Positions 58,680-64,000 of a DNA stretch of 64,000 nt are shown here, piece after piece. The notes below the pieces were generated by a model that was given only the letters and a program-made list of their open reading frames with translations, was not told where the DNA came from and ran no database searches. The stretch lies in contig WTXI01000190.1 of the NCBI GenBank assembly GCA_022376515.1, positions 1-64,000 on the forward strand, written 5' to 3'. A program made the translations under genes and the position numbers. Numbering within the stretch: the first letter of the stretch is position 1; every line of letters starts with the position of its first letter. Source of the DNA: Lactifluus volemus (Eukaryota; Basidiomycota; Agaricomycetes; Russulales; Russulaceae).

Positions 58680-58830
58680 CACCCAAACATTGTCCCCACC
58701 TGTGGCAGCCAGTGCCTCATGCCAATCTGCCTGAGCGTCATCCCCACCTGTGACAGCCAGTGCCTCACGCCGATCCACCCAAGCGTTGTCCCCACCTGTG
58801 GCAGCCAGTGCCTCATATCTATCAGTGCCA
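58680..58830. repeat. 48 bp minisatellite, about three units
   Basis: Unit: c(a/g)t(t/c)(g/a)tccccacctgtggcagcc, then agtgcctcatgcc. Starts near 58689, 58737 and 58785. Length is a multiple of three, so 16-residue repeats appear in several frames on both strands; a shorter, diverged version continues left to 58530. Confidence 0.75.
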
Positions 58831-58919
58831 TCTGCGTCGGCCCAATCATCGTGTCTATCACCACCCACAGCACGGCTCACCTTTCCATCTGCGAGCCAAC
58901 CCCCCTCCAACACTGTCTT

Positions 58920-59802
58920 TGTTACAGTTATGTGGGCCATCTGGCCCATTTCTTTCTTGTCTCGTCTATTTTTTGTTTTGTGTTATGACCTAGGATCCCT
59001 TTCCTTGGCCAGCCCCCTCTATTTGGCTTCTAGGGGCTGTGCGTCATCTTTTTGGACATGTATTTGACTCAGGAATCATGACTTAAATCTTGAGTCAGAT
59101 GCACTGAGTCAGTTCTTGAGTCATCAGAACTGACTCAGGTACTTAGTCAATGGTCTTGACTACACTACTTTACTGTGACCTTTGTAGGATAGTTGGCTGG
59201 CTCTCTGTACACATAAATAGGGCCCTGTAGATGAGCTAAAGCCCCAGCTTCAGCTTCATCTAGAATCACAGCAGTTGTTCACTTGACACTCAATCTCCCT
59301 CTCTTCTTGTGAATCCCCTCTTCGTAACTTTGGTTAAGGTACCTTTGCACCACCATCAGACATCTGTTCGCTTGGTCCATTATTCTTGGAACAAGCTCAC
59401 AGACACCTGAACCTTATCATGAGCATGTTGCAAAGAGTAGTTCCCACTCTTCATGCCCCGCTTGCATTGAACCTTAGTTCAATGTCACACTAATGTACTA
59501 GGGCTAGAAAGATCCTTTCTAACCCTTGTACACTTGCACCTGTGTTGCGGTCGAACTTACACATCGTCATTTACCCATCTGCCACCATCTATCCCTTTTA
59601 GAAACAGTAACTCCAACTATCGCATGTGCCGGCCCGCTTGTCTGCCTCATGCAATATGAACCCCAAGAGTTTGCAGTCAAGTCTATCCCTCACAGGAACT
59701 TGCCTGTGTGTTCTTAGATTGACTATTTGGTGTGCCAAGTCTCGTCTGACTCGTCACTCCAAATCACCAGACCAGAAATGACGCTCGCTTCAAGCCACAG
59801 TC
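58920..59802 (+). mobile_element. Old gypsy-1-family LTR, cut by gypsy-2
   Basis: Starts TGTTACAGTTATGTGGG and follows the 936 bp LTR, including the TGACTC cluster and taaatag box, to gccacagtc, where the gypsy-2 LTR begins. The last about 16 bp should lie beyond the right edge. CpGs are largely lost compared with 31695-32630. Confidence 0.85.
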
Positions 59803-60406
59803 TGTTAAGGTTCCAAGTGGGACCTTTGTACAAAGTGTACGATCGTTCGTGAAGTCAAGAGCGAGACTTGCAAGACGTGCAAGTCAAGATCAAAGGTTTG
59901 ATAAAGACGAGACTTAGTAAATGACTAAGTCAAGGGCGTTTCAGAGGTCAAGGGCTTTGGGCTCAGGGATGAGACCAAAGTGTCGAGAAGTCGAAGAGCG
60001 TGATGTCAAGAGGGTTCTCTCAGGTCTGATGCTTCTAGGCAAGCAAGGTTCTAATAGATAGAAGACTTGGATTGCGAAACAAAACTGAGACTTAAGGTCT
60101 CTAGGACAGAAAGTACAGGGTTTATATACAAGAAGACGAGGCTATGTACACAGCCATAGGGGCTGTGACCTTCGTACAGCTTTCAGGGTTTGAAACATGT
60201 TTCAGGAATCAGCAAGTCATCCTGTACATGTGGCTGTTGCTTGCGGCTGTACGGTGCTGTGCGGGCTGTATTGTGAGAGAATAAGTAAGCGATCTGAAAC
60301 AAAGTGATTGGCAGTCCATTCGCATAAGCAAGGGAGTCAGCAGAAATGAGTCAGCAGTCCGAAAATGTACAGTATGAGTCAGCAAAGCACGTGTCAGTCC
60401 ATAACA
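59803..60406 (-). repeat. Gypsy-2 3' LTR (604 bp)
   Basis: On minus: TGTTATGGACTG ... CCTTAACA, TATA box tatataaacc near 60125. Preceding CAGTC (59798-59802) should be the target duplicate. Begins with the same eight bases as the solo LTR at 8449. Confidence 0.85.
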
Positions 60407-60423
60407 CCATCCCCCATCTAAGG
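60407..60423 (-). promoter_or_regulatory. Gypsy-2 polypurine tract
   Basis: Minus strand agatgggggatgg directly before the LTR start. Confidence 0.7.
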
Positions 60424-60440
60424 CGCAGTCCCACCTGCGT

Positions 60441-63289
60441 TCATTCATGGTCAGCAGCATAGTCCCAGTCACTCATCTCCACGTTGATCCAGCCAGATGT
60501 GGAGCGATCGACACCGTGGCCATACCAGAGGTAAGCCTTCTTGTCGCTGGTGTAGGGACACGACCAGTGCCAGTGAGGGTGTTCTAAGGGGACTCTACAA
60601 GCATCTCCGAACTTGCATTGCTGGTGGGGTTCATGACACGAAGGGCCTGAATGGCCGTAGTCAGCGCACCATTCGCACCATTGGTGGAGGGGGCACTCGA
60701 TGTAGAGGTGCCCGGGGTTTCGTCGCTTGCATCGACCACAATAGGGTGTGTGCGTGACCCTGGCTGCGGCACTATCAGCGGCGGTTCCACTGCTACTATT
60801 GACGACCCGTTCCACGCAAGTCTTGCAGTAAAGGGGATGCGTGCTGTCATAAATTGGACTCCTTGGCCACTTGTCGTCGTCAGCGTTGCCGTCATTATCA
60901 AATGCCCATCTGAGTTCGTCGTCCTGGATAGGGGAGACAGATGAGGCGGGCGAGTCGCGGACATTAGAGGTCGGTGAGCTTGGTAAGGAGGGTAGTTGGT
61001 TGTTTGGTGGGGAGGGGGCAGCGTCGCTCCGTGGGAGTCCACCAAAATCGGGGAGGTTCTCATGCCATGTTGGTGATGCGAGGACGGGGAGTAGGGACCG
61101 CGGGTGGTCGGAGGTAGGTGTGAGGTAGTCCCAAAGCGAACTCGTCGGTTTGGGTTGCTGTATGGCCCATGCTGTGAACTCGCAGGCCTGGAAGAGCGAT
61201 TCTCTGAGGGCGTCGTCAAGTGGGGTAATTCGCGGGTATAAGGTGGGAGAACGGGGGTCGGGGAGCGGTTTCTCGGACGCCGTGTATAGGTCACTGGGAT
61301 AAATGGTGGAGAGGCTGAACAAGGATTGGTAGAGGGACGACGGGTGGATCGGGCGGATGGGACGTGGTGTGGGTAGGTCATATTGGGCTGGGACATGTTG
61401 CATACGGTGAACTGTGAGGGAGGTTGATAGTGGTGGTGTGGTAGTGGTGGGGATGAAAGTTGGTGATGTCGTTTCTTGTTGAAGCAAGAGGGTTCTTATA
61501 GCTTTTGGTTGAGCTTTGTAAAAGGCTGTGAGTAGTTCTGGGGCGTCAACATTCTCAGCTGGTTCCCATGTGTTGTGTGCAGCGGAATAGCCTTTCCACT
61601 TTAGGAGATATTGGAGTCTTGTCTTGTTCTTTGGTCCGATACGTCTGGACCCTAGAACAGCTTCTACTTCGTACTCCTCTTCTCCGTCTACAAGTTCCGG
61701 TACAGGCTGTTCAAAGTTCGGACCATGTTCGGGTGTTTCCGTATAGGGGGCGATCAGTGATGTGTGAAACACATCATGAATCTGCCATCGATCTGGGAGT
61801 TTGAGGCGTACAACTACTGGTGATATGACTTTGGTGATTGTAAAAGGTCTGTAGCGTTTTGGGGCTAGTTTGCTGCTAAGGTGCGTCATTTTGAGATTGG
61901 TACCTTCAAGCCAGACTTTTTCTCCTACGGCATATTTTCGGTAGTGGCGTTGACCCTTCTTGTGTTCCGTGCGTTTGTGAAGGAGGGTCTGTGCGTGTTT
62001 CATTGCTGATCGGGCTTTTTCCTGGATGTTTTTGAGTTCTTCAGATCTTTTATTGACATAGGGTAGATGGCTTGTGATCTGAGAAGTCGCAACAAGAGGG
62101 GTGTATCCAATGAGGAGTTCGTATGGAGTAAATCCGGTTGTGGCGTTTGGCCATGAGTTATGGACAAACTGGGCCATGGGTAACAGCGTAGACCAATCGT
62201 TCATGTAGTCATTGCCGTAGATGCGGAGATATTGTTCTACTCGTTGGTTACTTCTTTCTGATTGGCCATCCGTTTGAGGGTGGTAAGCGGTACTAATGTT
62301 TTGCGATATTTTGAGTTTCTGACAGAGTCCTGTGGCCAGGTGTGATGTGAAGTGGGGATCTCTATCAGAAATGATTCTTCGGGGAATGCCGTAGTTTGGA
62401 AAAACGTTGGAGATGTATAGGTTGATAACTTCTTCCGTGGTGATCTTCTTTGTACATGGTAAGAAGACGGCAGCTTTAGTGCAATCGTGATCAACGATCG
62501 TGAGGATGGAATCATATCTGTGTGATTCGGGAAGATCTGTGATAAGATCCATCGCAACAACTTGAAAGGGAACGTTGGATGCTTCCTTTTCTCGTGGTTT
62601 GATGGGAGCGATAGGGGGTCTTGGTCGGTGGGTAAGGGGTTTTGTCGACTGACACGTAACACATCCCTTGACATATTGTGTGACGTATTGTTTGAGTCCA
62701 GGCCACCAGAAGTTATGGAAGACTTCTATCATGGTGTTGGCGATGCCTGGATGGCCAGCAAGCTGATGGTCATGATAACGCCAGAGTATATCTTTCTTCA
62801 GCTGATCGTCTTCAGGAACTACTGGGGCGTCTGCTTTCCACCAGTGTCCTTCATGATCTTGTTCTAGCTGATGTTCTTCAGCCCATCGTTTCATGAGGTC
62901 GTCGCTTTCCTTTTGTGCTAACCAGACACGGTCTTCAATGGAATAAAGTTCCATCGCTTGGACGAAGAGTTTGTCAGGTAACACCACAACGTCTTCGTTG
63001 TCGTCATCGCCTTTTGGAATGGCGGGATGTCGTGATAAAGCATCAGCACGATTTGTGGCCCCTGGTTTATGGATAAGTTCAAAGTTGAACTCTGCTAACT
63101 TGCTCAGATAGCGCGCTACTCTTCGTGCGATGTTTCGTGGTGACCGATAAAATCGAAGATTGTTGTGGTCGGTGTATACTTTGATTGGGAAAGGTGAGGA
63201 TAGTAACACATGTTCCCAGCAAAGGAGTCCTCTGACGACTGCTAAGAGTTCGCGGTCATAAACTGGGTAATTTCTTTCTGCAGCGTTTA
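60441..63289 (-). CDS. Gypsy-2 pol: RNase H (partial), integrase, chromodomain, Cys/His-rich tail
   Basis: Open minus frame from the interruption at 63289 to the stop at 60441. Order: RNase H C-terminal part (NYPVYDRELLAVV, YTDHNNLRFYRSP); integrase zinc finger (HDHQLAGHPGIA, CVTCQ); catalytic core (AMDLITDLPE, ISDRDPHFTSH, QTDGQSERSNQ, the D-D-E triad); chromodomain (YLLKWKGYSAAHNTWEP); Pro/Ser-rich linker; Cys/His cluster (YCGRCKRRNPGHLYIEC, WCEWCADYGHSGPSCH); acidic end (MSDWDYAADHE). It differs from gypsy-1 throughout, so it is a separate lineage. No internal stops in the visible part. RT and gag lie beyond the inserted element or the window edge. Confidence 0.9.
60584..61396 (-). CDS. 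Overlapping ORF (270 aa) in the +1 frame of gypsy-2 pol
   Basis: Starts ATG (MSQPNMTYPHHVPSARS) after the chromodomain and ends TGA at 60584, within the Cys/His region. Basic Ser/Pro/Arg-rich first part; ordered later block (IMTATLTTTSGQGVQFMTA, RLAWNGSSIVAVEPPLIV). That block can be aligned by eye with gypsy-1's (VTVLINSRGYVQQMGTA ... RLRRMGGRLVVIPESAL). Same relative frame (+1) and same place as the gypsy-1 ORF. Unknown role. Confidence 0.5.
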   Translation of the reverse strand: MSQPNMTYPHHVPSARSTRRPSTNPCSASPPFIPVTYTRRPRNRSPTPVLPPYTRELPHLTTPSENRSSRPASSQHGPYSNPNRRVRFGTTSHLPPTTRGPYSPSSHHQHGMRTSPILVDSHGATLPPPHQTTNYPPYQAHRPLMSATRPPHLSPLSRTTNSDGHLIMTATLTTTSGQGVQFMTARIPFTARLAWNGSSIVAVEPPLIVPQPGSRTHPIVVDASDETPGTSTSSAPSTNGANGALTTAIQALRVMNPTSNASSEMLVESP

Positions 63290-64000
63290 GTGTTTAAAAG
63301 TCCGGTTATAGGACTGCAAAAAGACCATTAACTGGACCTAACTGGACCGATATGGACCGGACCAGCAGTTAAGGTTAAGGACTGGTCTTTAGCAGTTAAG
63401 GTTAAGGTCTTTCAAATTTGAGAAATATTGTTAACCGCAAAAAGACCAGTTTAAACCGGTTAAGACTGGTTATTGATCACGTGAGCTATCCTCCCTAATT
63501 TCCCTGCTTATTGCCTTGAATTCAGCCCTTGGTTCATCCAAAACGGTCAAGAACTGAGAAAGATACAACCAAATATATTTTAATACCATTATTTTTTCAT
63601 AATCAGAATAACATTGATGGTACTGCTTATAACTTGTGCTACAAAATGTGGAGTACAGTTAGACATCATCCACAACATTGAGATAATGCACATTAACATC
63701 TGTACCTTGTATATTTCATTCCTTTAACAGCCCTGACAAGTTGTAAACTACATATCACAAACTACAACTGCAAACCACAAACTAATACATTGCACTTTTG
63801 TTTTGGACATAACTTGGTCAATTCTTGATGGAATCCCTTAAAAATTGGATCACATGCCAGGGAATTACAATGTCTATCTTTCCCCATAATGGCTAAGTGT
63901 TCCGGGTAATATTTGTTGAGATACATATAGGTTTTATAGTACAACAAATTTTATGACAAAAAACCGGTCTTAAGACTCTTAACTGGTCTTTTTTCAGTCT
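63290..64000. mobile_element. TA-duplicating element T3 (left part only)
   Basis: Starts GTGTTTAAAAGTCCGG after TA (63288-63289), inside the gypsy-2 RNase H frame (TLN|AAERNYP). Rich in actggacc and aagaccagtt motifs shared with T2; similar motifs (aaccggtcttaag) near 63963-64000 may be the approach to its right end. No gene seen. Confidence 0.65.

Noticed and set aside
58617..58949. Repeat protein in the 48 bp minisatellite
   Set aside because: Period divisible by three opens frames on both strands; no start context or conservation.

Overview
The window looks like a repeat-dense accessory region of a basidiomycete genome, most likely an Agaricomycete. Evidence: introns of about 45-60 bp with GTRNGT donors, fungal-type Helitron proteins, chromodomain-bearing Ty3/gypsy elements, and no intact ordinary housekeeping gene. 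I saw no tRNA, rRNA or CRISPR array. Most of the DNA is nested transposable elements at different stages of decay, with remnants of intron-containing fungal genes between them.

Layout. 1-3 kb: N-terminal part of a Helitron (minus strand), split by a 1.96 kb terminal-inverted-repeat (TIR) element. 3.5-4.0 kb: solo LTR. 4.7-7.0 kb: a many-exon gene of unknown function (minus). 8.4-9.6 kb: solo LTR next to exons of a second unknown gene (plus). 11.4-12.6 kb: 'gene A', an intron-rich fungal family of unknown function. 12.6-14.3 kb: gypsy C-terminal relic carrying a 1.27 kb TIR element with TA target duplication. 16.4-19.9 kb: decayed SPT5-like gene (NGN and KOW segments) carrying a solo LTR that was later cut by an inversion, plus a hairpin MITE. 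20.8-26.5 kb: gypsy relic, copia LTRs, a truncated copia pol and another solo LTR. 26.5-31.7 kb: gene-poor DNA with MITEs. 31.7-40.2 kb: complete gypsy chromovirus with apparently identical 936 bp LTRs and a 5 bp target duplication. 40.3-41.8 kb: tandem repeats. 42.3-49.5 kb: 5'-truncated Helitron (minus), hit by a solo LTR and a second copy of the CATCAGC-ended TIR family. 49.5-51.0 kb: second TA-duplicating element. 51.4-58.5 kb: 'gene B', a paralogue of gene A, split by a 5.45 kb two-gene DNA transposon. 58.9-64 kb: older gypsy-family LTR into which a second gypsy element (minus) inserted, itself interrupted near the window end by a third TA-duplicating element.

The most notable system is the 5.45 kb transposon at 52437-57887. 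It has imperfect ~139 bp TIRs, a ~10 bp target duplication, a RecQ-like helicase gene and a convergent DUF6589-family gene whose stop codons lie about 16 bp apart. The second highlight is a long overlapping reading frame in the same relative frame (+1) downstream of the chromodomain in two clearly different gypsy elements, with a matching trace in a decayed copy. Across the window, many in-frame stops sit where a former CGA or CAG/CAA would fit, and old LTR copies have lost CpGs relative to the young copy. This is consistent with cytosine-deamination decay of repeats.
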